From positions 248,001 through 312,000 of the forward strand of contig CALUKE010000002.1 in NCBI GenBank assembly GCA_944321165.1: DNA of 64,000 bases. Direction: 5' to 3'. Every line of letters begins with the position of its first letter. The first letter of the stretch is position 1. The notes under the pieces were generated by a model. It saw nothing but the letters and a program-made list of their open reading frames with translations, made no database searches and was not told the origin of the DNA. Position numbers and translations under genes: made by a program. The DNA comes from an uncultured Odoribacter sp. Lineage in GTDB: Bacteria > Bacteroidota > Bacteroidia > Bacteroidales > Marinifilaceae. Of this stretch, positions 8,428 through 17,684 are shown in pieces.

Positions 8428-8946
8428 TCAGTTTTTTACTTTCCCGCCTTGTTTCCATGCTTTCCGGTAGTAGTCTTCTTTCAGATGACTGATGATGACT
8501 CCCCGGGAGGTAGAGGCATGGATGAAATAACCGTTTTTAAGGAAGATTCCGACGTGATTGATGCCTTTTCGTTTCCGTTTGGAGGTATTGAAAAATACCA
8601 GGTCACCACTGTCAAGTTTGTTTTTTCTGATTTTTCGACAATTTTGGGCGGCAATTTCTTTACTGCTTCGGGCTAGGGAATGGTGGTATACATGCTGATA
8701 TATCTGATTGACGAGGCCGGAGCAATCGACTCCTTTGCGGCTTTGACCGCCGTATCGGTAGGGGGTGCCCAGCCAGCTGGCGGCTTCACGAAACAGAGGC
8801 AGATCGTCTTTCCGATGAACTTTGAAACCCAGTTGCTGAGACAATTGAGCCGTCTGGACTGCTGGTCGACTGAGGCGTTTACTGCTGCTGCAGGAACCAA
8901 AGAGAAGGCAACAAAGGAACAGATAGAGTAGATATATCGGTTTCAT
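8428..8946 (-). CDS. NlpC/P60-family cell-wall peptidase lipoprotein
   Basis: This 172-residue lipoprotein has signal peptide and lipobox LLFGSC, giving a lipidated Cys19. The NlpC/P60 fold shows the catalytic triad: Cys75 in GVDCSGLV, His131 in NHVGIFL, and His143 in FIHAST. The family hydrolyses bonds within peptidoglycan stem peptides in the periplasm. The length is typical of small NlpC/P60 enzymes such as Spr/MepS. It lies eight bases after the antiporter gene, so the two are probably co-transcribed although functionally unlinked. Confidence 0.93.
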   Translation of the reverse strand: MKPIYLLYLFLCCLLFGSCSSSKRLSRPAVQTAQLSQQLGFKVHRKDDLPLFREAASWLGTPYRYGGQSRKGVDCSGLVNQIYQHVYHHSLARSSKEIAAQNCRKIRKNKLDSGDLVFFNTSKRKRKGINHVGIFLKNGYFIHASTSRGVIISHLKEDYYRKAWKQGGKVKN

Positions 8947-8954
8947 GGAATGGA

Positions 8955-10466
8955 TTATGAGTTTTTTTGGATCAGATAGTCGTCTATACCTAAATTTTCA
9001 TAGGTTTTCATTAATTCTTCGTCATTGTCTGTAATGACGAGCAGTTTGTCGCCGATATCCAGACGGGTTCTGCCTCGGGGAATGAAAAAACTGTTGCCTC
9101 GTTTTACCATGACAACGAGGGTATTATCCGGCAGGGTGAGGTCCATCAGATGGTGGCCCTGGGCCAATAGGGAGGGAGAAACTTCAATTTCGGACATGGC
9201 CGATTTAATCTCTTCCGGTAATTCCATGCCGAAATTGTTCCCCTGTTTGGGTTCTTTTTCCGCTAATCCCAGCATGCGGGCCATGGTGCTGACAGTCGTG
9301 CCCTGTGTAAGCAGGGATACGATGGTGATGAAAAATACGACATTGAAAATCAGAGAAGCGGATTGGACCTCGGCAATCAGCGGATAGGTGGCAAATATGA
9401 TGGGAACGGCTCCTCTCAGACCAACCCAGGAAACGTAAAGTTTTGCCTTGCGGCTCATTTGGCGGAAAGGGGCCAGACACAGGAAGACACTGATCGGGCG
9501 GGAAAGCAGAATCATGAAGATACCGATGAGGAGTCCCAGACCAGCTATCGGGAGCAGGTCGCTTGGATTTACCAGTAATCCCAGGGTCAGGAACATGGTG
9601 ATCTGGAATAACCAGGTAAAACCGTCGAAAAAGGTCAATATGCTTTTTTTGTGTTGCATTTTGTGGTTGCCGACGACAAGACCGGCCAGGTATACGGCCA
9701 GGTAACCGTTGCCTTTGATCAGTTCTGTAACCGAAAAAATAAAAAATACGCAGGCCAGTAACAGAATGGGATATAAAGACTGGTTATCGACATTCAGGCG
9801 ATTCATCATCCATAAGGCCAGTTTCCCTAAAAGGAATCCGCAAATCGCTCCGACCCCCATTTGGATGACGAACAGCAGGAAAGAATGCCACAAGCTGATT
9901 TCTCCACTGGGGGTTTGTATGATTTGAATCAGCAATAGGGTCAGCATGTACGCCATGGGATCATTGCTCCCGCTCTCCAATTCGAGCATGGGTCGTAATT
10001 GTTCTTTCAATCCCTGTTTTTTACTGCGTAGAATGGAAAATACGGATGCAGAGTCGGTAGAGGACATGACGGCAGCCATTAGTAGGGATTCGGTGAAGGT
10101 TAAGGCGGAAAAATTCGATATCATTCCAGTCAACCAATAGATGAATGATCCGGTAATAAGCGTTGTCAAGACCACTCCCAGGGTGGCCAGTGTAATACCT
10201 TGTCCCAAAACAGGTTTGATTTCAGAGTATTTGGTATCCATACCTCCGGAAAAAAGGATGATACTCAGGGCAATCATGCCGATGAATTGAGCGCTGTGCG
10301 GATTGTTAAACTGTATGCCCAAGCCGTCACTACCGAACAGCATGCCGACTCCCAGGAACAGCAACAGAACGGGAACTCCGAAACGGAAACCGGCTTTCCC
10401 GGCGATAATGCTGAAAAACAAGAGTATGGATCCAATCAATAGGATATTTCCGGTGTCAATGACCAT
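8955..10466 (-). CDS. Potassium/proton antiporter (CPA family with TrkA-C domain)
   Basis: This 503-residue inner-membrane protein has about 12-13 transmembrane helices over residues 1-385, with typical CPA-family stretches (GVPVLLLFLGVGMLFGSD, SSTDSASVF, ELESGSNDPMAYMLT, GLRGAVPIIFATYP). A cytosolic TrkA-C-like regulatory domain follows at about 415-500 (NTLVVMVKRGNSFFIPRGRTRL, GDKLLVITDNDE). The layout matches NhaP2/CvrA-type antiporters that exchange K+ (or Na+) for protons. The Asp in the SNDPMA region corresponds to the ion-binding acidic position of the family. Specific cation choice is inference. Confidence 0.88.
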   Translation of the reverse strand: MVIDTGNILLIGSILLFFSIIAGKAGFRFGVPVLLLFLGVGMLFGSDGLGIQFNNPHSAQFIGMIALSIILFSGGMDTKYSEIKPVLGQGITLATLGVVLTTLITGSFIYWLTGMISNFSALTFTESLLMAAVMSSTDSASVFSILRSKKQGLKEQLRPMLELESGSNDPMAYMLTLLLIQIIQTPSGEISLWHSFLLFVIQMGVGAICGFLLGKLALWMMNRLNVDNQSLYPILLLACVFFIFSVTELIKGNGYLAVYLAGLVVGNHKMQHKKSILTFFDGFTWLFQITMFLTLGLLVNPSDLLPIAGLGLLIGIFMILLSRPISVFLCLAPFRQMSRKAKLYVSWVGLRGAVPIIFATYPLIAEVQSASLIFNVVFFITIVSLLTQGTTVSTMARMLGLAEKEPKQGNNFGMELPEEIKSAMSEIEVSPSLLAQGHHLMDLTLPDNTLVVMVKRGNSFFIPRGRTRLDIGDKLLVITDNDEELMKTYENLGIDDYLIQKNS

Positions 10467-10495
10467 AAATTGATAAATGAAATTGATACTTTCTA

Positions 10496-10503
10496 CAAAA
10501 GTA
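10496..10503 (-). promoter_or_regulatory. -7 element of the antiporter gene
   Basis: The minus strand reads TACTTTTG (TAnnTTTG) about 30 bases before the antiporter start, in an AT-rich 151-base divergent gap. Confidence 0.45.
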
Positions 10504-10617
10504 ATAATAATAAAAATTTCTATTTGACCTTACCCCTTGTTTTTTCTGTTTTTTTACTTATATTTGATAAAATCATTATGAATTTAATATTTACTTTTTA
10601 ATACGAACTAGGTTGTT

Positions 10618-11010
10618 ATGGATCAAGTGAAATTGGAAGAGTTATCTATTGCTTATCCGGATCAGGAAGATCTGATTCAGTTATACCGGGATTGGGGTGA
10701 TTCGGCGGTTTTGCAGGAACTTTTCAAGGCATTGGACGCTTATGAACCGGATTGGAACAAGGAAAAGGAATTGGGCAGTTGGGCGGCAGAGTTTATCTTG
10801 GATCTTTTGCAGGAAGAGGAGTGGGAGAACATGACTCCGGCAGAGAGAACCGCACGCTTCGAAGAGCTACTGGAGGAACGCTATGAAGATTTTCGTTGTG
10901 GACATCAGTTTGCGCGGATTAACAACATTAATTTGTATCTTCAGGAAGGTGAGGATCTGGATGCTGTATTGGCTGAAGGGGATGAGAAAGTGATGTTCCC
11001 GAAATATTAG
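10618..11010 (+). CDS. Small acidic protein of unknown function
   Basis: I do not recognise this 130-residue protein. It has no signal peptide or membrane segment and is strongly acidic, with many Glu and Asp residues, aromatic WENM and EPDWNKEKELGSW patches, and predicted helices (VLQELFKALDAY, TARFEELLEERYEDF). It is likely cytosolic and helical. It ends 103 bases before ftsH on the same strand. That proximity makes an FtsH substrate or adaptor possible, but nothing in the sequence demonstrates it. Codon use resembles its neighbours, and the frame is open without interruption, so it is probably a real gene. Confidence 0.65.
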   Translation: MDQVKLEELSIAYPDQEDLIQLYRDWGDSAVLQELFKALDAYEPDWNKEKELGSWAAEFILDLLQEEEWENMTPAERTARFEELLEERYEDFRCGHQFARINNINLYLQEGEDLDAVLAEGDEKVMFPKY

Positions 11011-11113
11011 TTCGGGGGGCAGATTATGCGAATTTTTGCACATTTTTTCTGCTGTTTGGATGTCTCCCGTTTTGTTTTAAATCTCAATATTTGCAGCAAA
11101 AACAAAAGGGGAT

Positions 11114-12985
11114 ATGAAACAGAATGTGCAAAACCAACAAAGTCAATCGCCTCAGAAAGGAAATCCTTTGGTGGGATTTTTTTGGGGAATATTGATTGTC
11201 TTGTTTTTGAATTGGTTGATTTTTCCGAATTTGGGCAATCGGCAAATTGTTCCGACAGATTACGGTACGTTCATTGAAAAACTGGAAGCGGGGAAAATTA
11301 AAGAGGTAATGATCAAAAGTAATCAGATTTATTTTACTGCGGAAGATGGAGAGGGGGAAAATGTTACCTATCAAACGGGAGAGATCAATGATCCTCAGTT
11401 GGTGGATCGTTTGTTGAATGCTTCCAGTCCGAATCCCAATGGGAAAATTTCTTTTAATCAGATTGTACCTCAGGAAAATTCTCCTGTGCTCAATTTTATA
11501 TTGTTGTGGGTACTGCCGGGCCTGCTTTTTTTCCTCATATGGAAATATGCGGCTAAGAGTATGCAAGCGAAAATGGGAGCAGGGGGGAATTTTATGTCTT
11601 TTGGAAATGGCGGAGCCAAGATTTATGCGGATGATTCTATCAAGACCACTTTTGCGGATGTGGCCGGTCAGAATGAGGCGAAGGAGATGCTGACGGAAAT
11701 TGTGGATTTTTTGCATAATCCCAAAAAATACCTTGAGATCGGAGCTTCTTTACCGAAAGGTGCACTGTTGGTAGGTCCTCCGGGTACGGGTAAGACTTTG
11801 ATCGCCCGTGCGGTGGCCGGAGAGGCCAAAGTACCGTTTTTTGCCATATCGGGGTCTGAATTTGTGCAGATGTTTGTCGGTATGGGAGCCGCCAAGGTGC
11901 GGGATTTGTTTCGCCAGGCGAATGAAAAAGCCCCTTGTATTATTTTTATTGATGAAATTGATGCCATTGGGAAGCGGCGGGATACGGGTTTTGGGAGTAA
12001 TGATGAACGGGAACAGACCCTGAATCAGTTGCTGACGGAAATGGACGGTTTTGATGGTCGTAAAGGAGTGGTTATTTTGGCTGCTACCAATCGGCCGGAA
12101 AGTCTCGATAAGGCTTTGTTGCGTCCGGGCCGCTTTGATCGGCGGATTCAGATGGAACTCCCGGATCTGGAAGGAAGAAAGGCCATTTTGTCTGTACATT
12201 TGAAAAAAGTGAAACACGAGACCGTTGATCTGGATATAATCGGACGTGCGACAGCCGGTTCATCGGGGGCTGAACTGGCCAATATTGTCAATGAAGCCGC
12301 TTTACGGGCTGTCCGTATGGGAAGAACATCGGTTACGACTGCAGATCTGGAGGAGAGTGTGGAGACGGTTATTGCCGGAGCCCAAAAGAAAGGAAAAATT
12401 ATTTCGACGGAAGAAAAAAGACTTGTCGCTTATCATGAAATCGGCCATGCGCTGGTTGCAGCAATGCAAACCCATTCCGCTCCTGTTCACAAGATTACGA
12501 TTATTCCCCGGACATCGGGTGCTTTGGGGTATACGATGCAAGTTGACAACAATGAACAGGTGTTGATGTCGAAAGAAGATCTGTTTAACCGGATCGTTAC
12601 CCTTACGGGAGGACGAAGTGCGGAGGAAATTGTTTGCCAGACGGTTACTACCGGGGCTTCCAATGATATTGAACAGGCAACCCGCCTGGCCCGGGCCATG
12701 GTATCCCGTTTCGGCATGAGTGACAAATACGATATGATGGGACTTGAAACCGTGAACAATGCTTATTTGGGCGGAGATACTTCATTGACCTGTTCGTCGG
12801 ATACGGCATCCGACATCGACCGGGAAGTATTACGCTTGATTAAAGAGGCGCATGAAAAGGCGAGGAACATTATTTCCGATCATTTGGACATCATGCATAA
12901 AGCTGCCACTTTTCTTCTCGAAAAGGAAACCATTACCGGAGAGGAGTTTATGGCTATTGTTCAGGCTCAGACGGAAAAATCATAG
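11114..12985 (+). CDS. ftsH: ATP-dependent zinc metalloprotease FtsH
   Basis: This 623-residue membrane protease degrades misfolded membrane proteins and regulatory substrates using ATP. It has a transmembrane helix near residues 19-37, a short periplasmic domain, and a second helix near 120-140. The AAA+ domain follows with Walker A GPPGTGKT (about 221-228), Walker B IIFIDEIDAIG, and the arginine-finger region LLRPGRFDRRI. The M41 protease domain has the zinc site HEIGH (about residue 441) and a third ligand Asp in the TGASNDIEQAT region. Length and domain order are standard. A near-match to the -7 element (AATATTTG) lies just upstream. Its 3' end overlaps the converging AraC gene by 32 bases. 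Confidence 0.97.
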   Translation: MKQNVQNQQSQSPQKGNPLVGFFWGILIVLFLNWLIFPNLGNRQIVPTDYGTFIEKLEAGKIKEVMIKSNQIYFTAEDGEGENVTYQTGEINDPQLVDRLLNASSPNPNGKISFNQIVPQENSPVLNFILLWVLPGLLFFLIWKYAAKSMQAKMGAGGNFMSFGNGGAKIYADDSIKTTFADVAGQNEAKEMLTEIVDFLHNPKKYLEIGASLPKGALLVGPPGTGKTLIARAVAGEAKVPFFAISGSEFVQMFVGMGAAKVRDLFRQANEKAPCIIFIDEIDAIGKRRDTGFGSNDEREQTLNQLLTEMDGFDGRKGVVILAATNRPESLDKALLRPGRFDRRIQMELPDLEGRKAILSVHLKKVKHETVDLDIIGRATAGSSGAELANIVNEAALRAVRMGRTSVTTADLEESVETVIAGAQKKGKIISTEEKRLVAYHEIGHALVAAMQTHSAPVHKITIIPRTSGALGYTMQVDNNEQVLMSKEDLFNRIVTLTGGRSAEEIVCQTVTTGASNDIEQATRLARAMVSRFGMSDKYDMMGLETVNNAYLGGDTSLTCSSDTASDIDREVLRLIKEAHEKARNIISDHLDIMHKAATFLLEKETITGEEFMAIVQAQTEKS

Positions 12986-13805
12986 TTTGAAGTTTGCGAT
13001 ATTCCAGCGGTTTGTATCCGGTGTATCTTTTAAAAAAGCGACTGAAAGAGGTCGCCGTGGGAAAGTTCAACTGTTCGGCGATCTGTTGGATCGTGTAATC
13101 GGTCGTTTTCATATATCGTTTGGCTTCTGTGGTGATGATTTCGTTGATCCAGTTCTGTATCGGGAAACCGGTCACTGTTTTTACAGTCGTTGAGAGGTAT
13201 TTGGGGGTGACGAACAAACGGTCGGCATAAAATGATACTTTCCTTTTTTCCAAGAAAAATTGTGACAGCAGATCGAAAAAATGTTGGGTTAAGATTTCCT
13301 GACGGGAGAAAAGACGGTCGCATTTGAGGTTGGCCTGTTCAAATTTGCTTGCGGTGAGAAGAACAAGCGATTGCATCAGGGTATTTTTTATGGGGGGCTC
13401 ATAACGATCGATGAAGTGGCATAATGTCTTTAAATCGTCGATGGTGTTCTGGTCTATAGTGGTATATGGTTGTATGGCTGTCTTTTGAAAGAAAGAGAGA
13501 TCGGGTGCGATGGGCAGTGATAATATAAAATCCGGAGACAGGTGAAAAATTTTTAATTTCAGATCGCTGGAATGGGAGAGAACGCTGAATAGATGACGGG
13601 GAAATATGACGAACAGTTGGGGGGAGGAGAGGTCGTATTCACTGTAATTGATTTTGATGCGGATAGTTCCCTGCAGACAGATGCCGAGTATAAAGCCGTT
13701 GTACAGGAATGAATGCTCGTTGCCGGAATCCTGAAAGGTTTGTTGATAATCATTTATTGAAAAATATTCCGCATTCGGAAGTTTGATCTGAGTGAATTTT
13801 TCCAT
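12954..13805 (-). CDS. AraC-family transcriptional regulator
   Basis: This 283-residue protein has an N-terminal cupin-like sensing half (residues 1-165; IRIKINYSEYDLSSPQ, FVIFPRHLFSVLSHS). The C-terminal AraC double helix-turn-helix spans about residues 185-283 (FYADRLFVTPKYLSTTVK and the second helix IAEQLNFPTATSFSRFFKR, then GYKPLEYR). The final motif is the canonical AraC signature. ATG 13805 is chosen over a TTG three codons upstream. It is transcribed towards ftsH with a 32-base 3' overlap. Neighbouring genes do not reveal its regulon. Confidence 0.9.
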   Translation of the reverse strand: MEKFTQIKLPNAEYFSINDYQQTFQDSGNEHSFLYNGFILGICLQGTIRIKINYSEYDLSSPQLFVIFPRHLFSVLSHSSDLKLKIFHLSPDFILSLPIAPDLSFFQKTAIQPYTTIDQNTIDDLKTLCHFIDRYEPPIKNTLMQSLVLLTASKFEQANLKCDRLFSRQEILTQHFFDLLSQFFLEKRKVSFYADRLFVTPKYLSTTVKTVTGFPIQNWINEIITTEAKRYMKTTDYTIQQIAEQLNFPTATSFSRFFKRYTGYKPLEYRKLQTMIFPSEPEQ

Positions 13806-13821
13806 AACGATCAATTAATTA

Positions 13822-13850
13822 GAGGGTGTCAAAATAAATTTGACACCCTC
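13822..13850 (-). terminator. Hairpin terminator of the carboxyltransferase gene
   Basis: A perfect 12-base stem, GAGGGTGTCAAA with TTTGACACCCTC, surrounds a five-base loop (13834-13838). It lies 43 bases beyond the carboxyltransferase stop. The tail on the minus strand is AT-rich (TAATTAATTG) without a long U run. Confidence 0.6.
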
Positions 13851-13892
13851 ATGCTTACATATTTTGGATTACCGGTATTGCCGATATTCCTC

Positions 13893-15746
13893 TTAGGCTT
13901 CGATTTCGATCATCGGGGCATCGGCAGCGACTGTCGTTCCTTCTTTGACCAGAAGACGTTTTACCTTGCCGGTATAGTCGGATGCAATGCTGTTTTCCAT
14001 TTTCATGGCTTCCAGGATGACAACGGTTTGGCCTTTGGTGACGCTGTCGCCCGGTTTTACTGTAAAGCGTAAAACACTGCCCGGCATCGGCGCTTTTACG
14101 GTTTTTCCGGTGATCGGCTCTTCCGTTTTCTCTTCGGCAACGGTTTTGGCTGCTTTCGGTTCTTCTGTCTTGTGTTGTGCTTCATATGCCTCTACTTTCT
14201 GTTTGGTAAGGAAGTTTTTGGCAACCTGCGGGAATAATTCGAGCAGCAATACCTCTTTTTCGTTCACGGCCAGTTTGACACCACCGGCTTCCGGCAGTTC
14301 CGGATTCGGTTGCATTTTGTATTTGCTGGTATCGTAAGGAGTTTCTTCACGGGTTCCGGCAATCTTCAGACGGAATTCCGGGTCTACGGGTACAGGTGTC
14401 TTTCCGTATTCACCTTTCACCAGGTTGACGAACTGGTTGGAGACGTTGCTGTACATCGGTTTGCCGGCTTTTAGATCCAAAGCACAGTTAACAGCCTGGG
14501 CACCGACGATTTGGCTGGTCGGGGTTACCAATGGCGGCAGACCGGCAGCCAGACGAACGGTCGGGATCAATTCCATGGATTTTTCCAGGATATCCATGGA
14601 GTTCAACTGTTTCAGCTGAGCGACCATGTTGCTGTACATACCTCCCGGAACTTCCGCTTTCTTTACTAATTCGTTGGGTTTCGGGAAATTGAAGTATGCT
14701 TCGATGGCGTGACAAGCGGCCAGCAGCGCTTCTTCCTGATTGGCTTTGGCTGCTTCGATGGCTTTGTCGAATTCTTTGTCGATGTTGGCTGGCAGGGTGT
14801 CGGTCAATGGATTGAATGGATTCGGGAACTGTTTGCTGGCATCTACCGCTTCCAGCTCTTTCCGGATGCCGTAGAGTTCTTTGTTGATCTTGGCAACCGC
14901 TTCCATGTTAACGTCCAACTCTACCCCCAGTTTCTTGCAGAATACATAAATCAGTTCGATGGCAGGAGCTCCGGTGCCTCCGGCAAAGTTCCAGATATTG
15001 GTGTCGACGATATCCACTCCCTTGACAATGGCCATCAGTACGGCCCCCAGTCCATAACCCGGAGTACAGTGGGTATGGAAATCGACCGGAATGGATAGAT
15101 TCTGTTTGAATAACGGAATTAATTCTGCAATTCGGGACGGTTGAATCAAACCGCTCATATCCTTGATCGTTACCATGTCAGCTCCTAAAGCAGCCATCTG
15201 TTTGGCTTTGTCAAGGAAATAGGCATTGGTAAATACCGGTTCCGGATTCTTTTTCCCCTTTAATTTGTCGAAGAAACTCAGCTTCGGATATTTCGGATCG
15301 ATGGTGTAACAAACAGCGCAATCTGCAATTCCACCGTATTTTTTTACATATTTAATGGTTGATTTTACATTGTTGACATCGTTCAGCGCATCGAAAATAC
15401 GCATGATACCCAAACCCGATTCGATGGAATTACGGCAAAAACCTTCGATGATCTCGTCGGTGTAGGGAGCATATCCGAACAGGTTACGTCCTCTGGACAA
15501 GGCGGTTAGCTTGGAAACATCTCCAACGGCGGCTTTGATTTTTTCCAATCTGTCCCACGGGTTTTCATTCAGATAACGCATCACTGAATCGGGTACCGCA
15601 CCACCCCAAACTTCCATAGCATAAAAGTTGGCGTCTTTGTAATACGGTAATACTCTGTCGATCTGTTTTTGAGTCATTCGGGTGGCAAAAGAGGATTGCT
15701 GACCGTCTCTCAAGGTAAGATCTCTGATCAATAATTTTTGTGCCAT
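13893..15746 (-). CDS. Biotin-dependent carboxyltransferase (oxaloacetate decarboxylase alpha / pyruvate carboxylase B type)
   Basis: This 617-residue protein moves CO2 between oxaloacetate/pyruvate and a biotin it carries itself. It begins with the carboxyltransferase TIM barrel (RDLTLRDGQQSSFATRM, metal site region DFHTHCTPGYG near residue 207, IRIFDALND-type core). A helical conserved domain (PYC_OADA) spans about 320-470, and a Lys/Glu/Pro-rich linker follows. The C-terminal biotinyl domain has the biotinylation motif EAMKMENS near residue 580. No biotin carboxylase or membrane OadB/OadG gene is adjacent, so partners must be encoded elsewhere. Start ATG 15746 gives the conserved MAQKLLIRD N-terminus. 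Confidence 0.9.
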   Translation of the reverse strand: MAQKLLIRDLTLRDGQQSSFATRMTQKQIDRVLPYYKDANFYAMEVWGGAVPDSVMRYLNENPWDRLEKIKAAVGDVSKLTALSRGRNLFGYAPYTDEIIEGFCRNSIESGLGIMRIFDALNDVNNVKSTIKYVKKYGGIADCAVCYTIDPKYPKLSFFDKLKGKKNPEPVFTNAYFLDKAKQMAALGADMVTIKDMSGLIQPSRIAELIPLFKQNLSIPVDFHTHCTPGYGLGAVLMAIVKGVDIVDTNIWNFAGGTGAPAIELIYVFCKKLGVELDVNMEAVAKINKELYGIRKELEAVDASKQFPNPFNPLTDTLPANIDKEFDKAIEAAKANQEEALLAACHAIEAYFNFPKPNELVKKAEVPGGMYSNMVAQLKQLNSMDILEKSMELIPTVRLAAGLPPLVTPTSQIVGAQAVNCALDLKAGKPMYSNVSNQFVNLVKGEYGKTPVPVDPEFRLKIAGTREETPYDTSKYKMQPNPELPEAGGVKLAVNEKEVLLLELFPQVAKNFLTKQKVEAYEAQHKTEEPKAAKTVAEEKTEEPITGKTVKAPMPGSVLRFTVKPGDSVTKGQTVVILEAMKMENSIASDYTGKVKRLLVKEGTTVAADAPMIEIEA

Positions 15747-15782
15747 AACTTGAGTTTTTGTATGTTGTGATTTTGATTTGTA

Positions 15783-15790
15783 CAAACATA
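15783..15790 (-). promoter_or_regulatory. -7 element of the carboxyltransferase gene
   Basis: The minus strand reads TATGTTTG (TAnnTTTG) about 37 bases before the chosen start. Confidence 0.5.
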
Positions 15791-15938
15791 TTAAATTAAA
15801 ACGACAACTTCTAATAAAAATACAAGAAAATATAGAAAAAAATCATTAATTGTTTGTATGGATTGCTTTCTTGCTTTTAAATTGTAACTAAAGCTTCAGA
15901 TTTTTTGCTTTTTCTTTTATTTATAACGTTTGTTTCGT

Positions 15939-15946
15939 TATGTTTG
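15939..15946 (+). promoter_or_regulatory. -7 element of coaD
   Basis: TATGTTTG matches TAnnTTTG, 22 bases before the coaD start. The same 222-base gap holds the divergent carboxyltransferase promoter. Confidence 0.5.
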
Positions 15947-15968
15947 CAGCATAGATTGTTAGTATATT

Positions 15969-16463
15969 ATGGAAAAAATAGCTGTATTTCCTGGTTCGTT
16001 TGATCCTTTTACGGTTGGACATGAAGAGATTGTGCGAAGGGGATTAAGATTGTTTGATCGGATTATCATTGCCGTAGGGGTAAATCCGGTGAAAAAGGAA
16101 TTTTTGGATACGGAATCGCGGATTCGTCTGATTAAAAAAGCTTTTGTCGATACAGACCGGGTTCAGGTAGAGCCCTATTCCGGTCTGACTGTAGATTTTT
16201 GCCGGCAGGTGAATGCCCATATCATTATCCGGGGATTGCGGACAGCCGCTGATTTCGAATATGAACGGGCTGTGGGACAGGCCAATCGTGCCATGGATGA
16301 TCGTATTGAAACTGTTTTTGTACTGACTTCTACCAAGCATACGTTTATCAGTTCGACCATCGTGCGCAATATTTACATGAATGGGGGAGATGTCTCTAAA
16401 TTTTTACCTGAACGTTTGACAACGGCCGATTTGAAGGAGTGTGAAAAAGGCCATGCCGTATGA
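15969..16463 (+). CDS. coaD: Phosphopantetheine adenylyltransferase
   Basis: This 164-residue enzyme transfers AMP from ATP to 4'-phosphopantetheine, the penultimate step of coenzyme A synthesis. The nucleotidyltransferase signature is FPGSFDPFTVGHEEIV, with His18 in the conserved T/HxGH. The substrate-binding stretch IIRGLRTAADFEYE and the ATP-binding ISSTIVR motif near residue 128 are both present. Length is standard. It lies 26 bases upstream of the serine hydrolase gene on the same strand. Confidence 0.96.
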   Translation: MEKIAVFPGSFDPFTVGHEEIVRRGLRLFDRIIIAVGVNPVKKEFLDTESRIRLIKKAFVDTDRVQVEPYSGLTVDFCRQVNAHIIIRGLRTAADFEYERAVGQANRAMDDRIETVFVLTSTKHTFISSTIVRNIYMNGGDVSKFLPERLTTADLKECEKGHAV

Positions 16464-16489
16464 TGACTTTATCAGAAAAATGGGATTAA

Positions 16490-17641
16490 ATGGTTAGAAA
16501 ACGCTGGATAAAGATTGTTGTTCTCATTTTGATGGCAGGGGTGTTTGTCTACCTGTGTTTACCGACCTATATGCAGAAAGCTTTTATTTATTGGTATCCG
16601 GATATTTCGGATACTTATATTTTTGCTTCGAATACGGTTCATAAGGCAGATTCCTGCTGGGAATGGCCGGTCGCTTCCGATGTCAACGCTTACCGGATGG
16701 ATGAGGCGGAAAAGGATTACCTGAAGGAATACGGGACAGTGGCTTATCTGGTGATACAGAACGATACTATTCGGCAGGAGGAATATTGGGAGGATTGGAC
16801 CCCCCATAAGATCTCGAATATTTTTTCTGCCACGAAAAGTGTTGTGGCTCTCTTGGTCGGTATAGCCTATGATGAAGGGTACATCGAGAGTCTGGATGAT
16901 CGTGTGAGCAAATACCTGCCGGAATTTGAGGCCGGGGACCGAATTACCGTCCGGAATCTGCTGACCATGAGTTCCGGTCTGGATTGGGATGAGTCTTATG
17001 CGGCCCTGGTGTCCAAGACGACACAGGCTTATTATGGGGATGCTATTCGGGAGTTGATCCTGGATTTGAAAGTGGTGGAAGAACCGGGGAAAAAATATGC
17101 TTATAAGAGCGGGGATACCCAGTTGCTTTCTTTTGTGCTGGAAGCGGCTCTGCGGAGGGGAGAGGTAAGCACGATCAGCGACTATGCCGAGCAAAAATTG
17201 TGGAAGCCGCTGGGGGCGGCCGAAGATGCTTTGTGGAACCTGGACCGAAAGGGAGGAGATGAAAAAACCTATTGTTGTTTTAATACGACCGCTCGGGATC
17301 TGGCCCGTTTGGGGCGTCTGATGCTGAATCATGGAAACTGGAACGGGAGACAGATTATTTCAGAGGCTTATCTGCACGAAGCCGTCACTCCCGCCAGCTA
17401 TCTCGAGAATGAATTTGGGGACGGTCCGCTGGATTATTACGGTTTTCAGATTTGGATCATGTCTTATCGGGGCATGCGGTTTCCGGTTTTTCGTGGCTTG
17501 GGAGGACAATATATGTATGTCATTCCACAAAAAAATGCCATTGTCATTCGCCTGGGACATAAACGCAGCGATGAATATGTGCGGGAACTGACAGTCGATA
17601 TGACTGGCTATCTGGATATTGCCATGAAAATTTTGAAATAG
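16490..17641 (+). CDS. Class C beta-lactamase-like serine hydrolase
   Basis: This 383-residue protein has an N-terminal membrane anchor or uncleaved signal (residues 7-23), so the enzyme faces the periplasm. The nucleophile motif SxxK is Ser113-Ala-Thr-Lys116, preceded by NIF. A YxS-type second motif is visible in KKYAYKSGDTQLLS near residue 203, and a HKRS stretch near the C-terminus may replace the KTG box. Such proteins include esterases, D-amino-acid peptidases and true beta-lactamases; substrate cannot be predicted. It follows coaD by 26 bases and precedes the TPR/HTH gene by 43 bases. Confidence 0.88.
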   Translation: MVRKRWIKIVVLILMAGVFVYLCLPTYMQKAFIYWYPDISDTYIFASNTVHKADSCWEWPVASDVNAYRMDEAEKDYLKEYGTVAYLVIQNDTIRQEEYWEDWTPHKISNIFSATKSVVALLVGIAYDEGYIESLDDRVSKYLPEFEAGDRITVRNLLTMSSGLDWDESYAALVSKTTQAYYGDAIRELILDLKVVEEPGKKYAYKSGDTQLLSFVLEAALRRGEVSTISDYAEQKLWKPLGAAEDALWNLDRKGGDEKTYCCFNTTARDLARLGRLMLNHGNWNGRQIISEAYLHEAVTPASYLENEFGDGPLDYYGFQIWIMSYRGMRFPVFRGLGGQYMYVIPQKNAIVIRLGHKRSDEYVRELTVDMTGYLDIAMKILK

Positions 17642-17684
17642 CCGATGTGCGGAATCATTGGTGGTTGTATATTGCTGTTATTTT

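Noticed and set aside
15747..15968. Possible small RNA between the carboxyltransferase and coaD genes
   Set aside because: The AT-rich gap is explained by two divergent promoters; no stable structure was seen.
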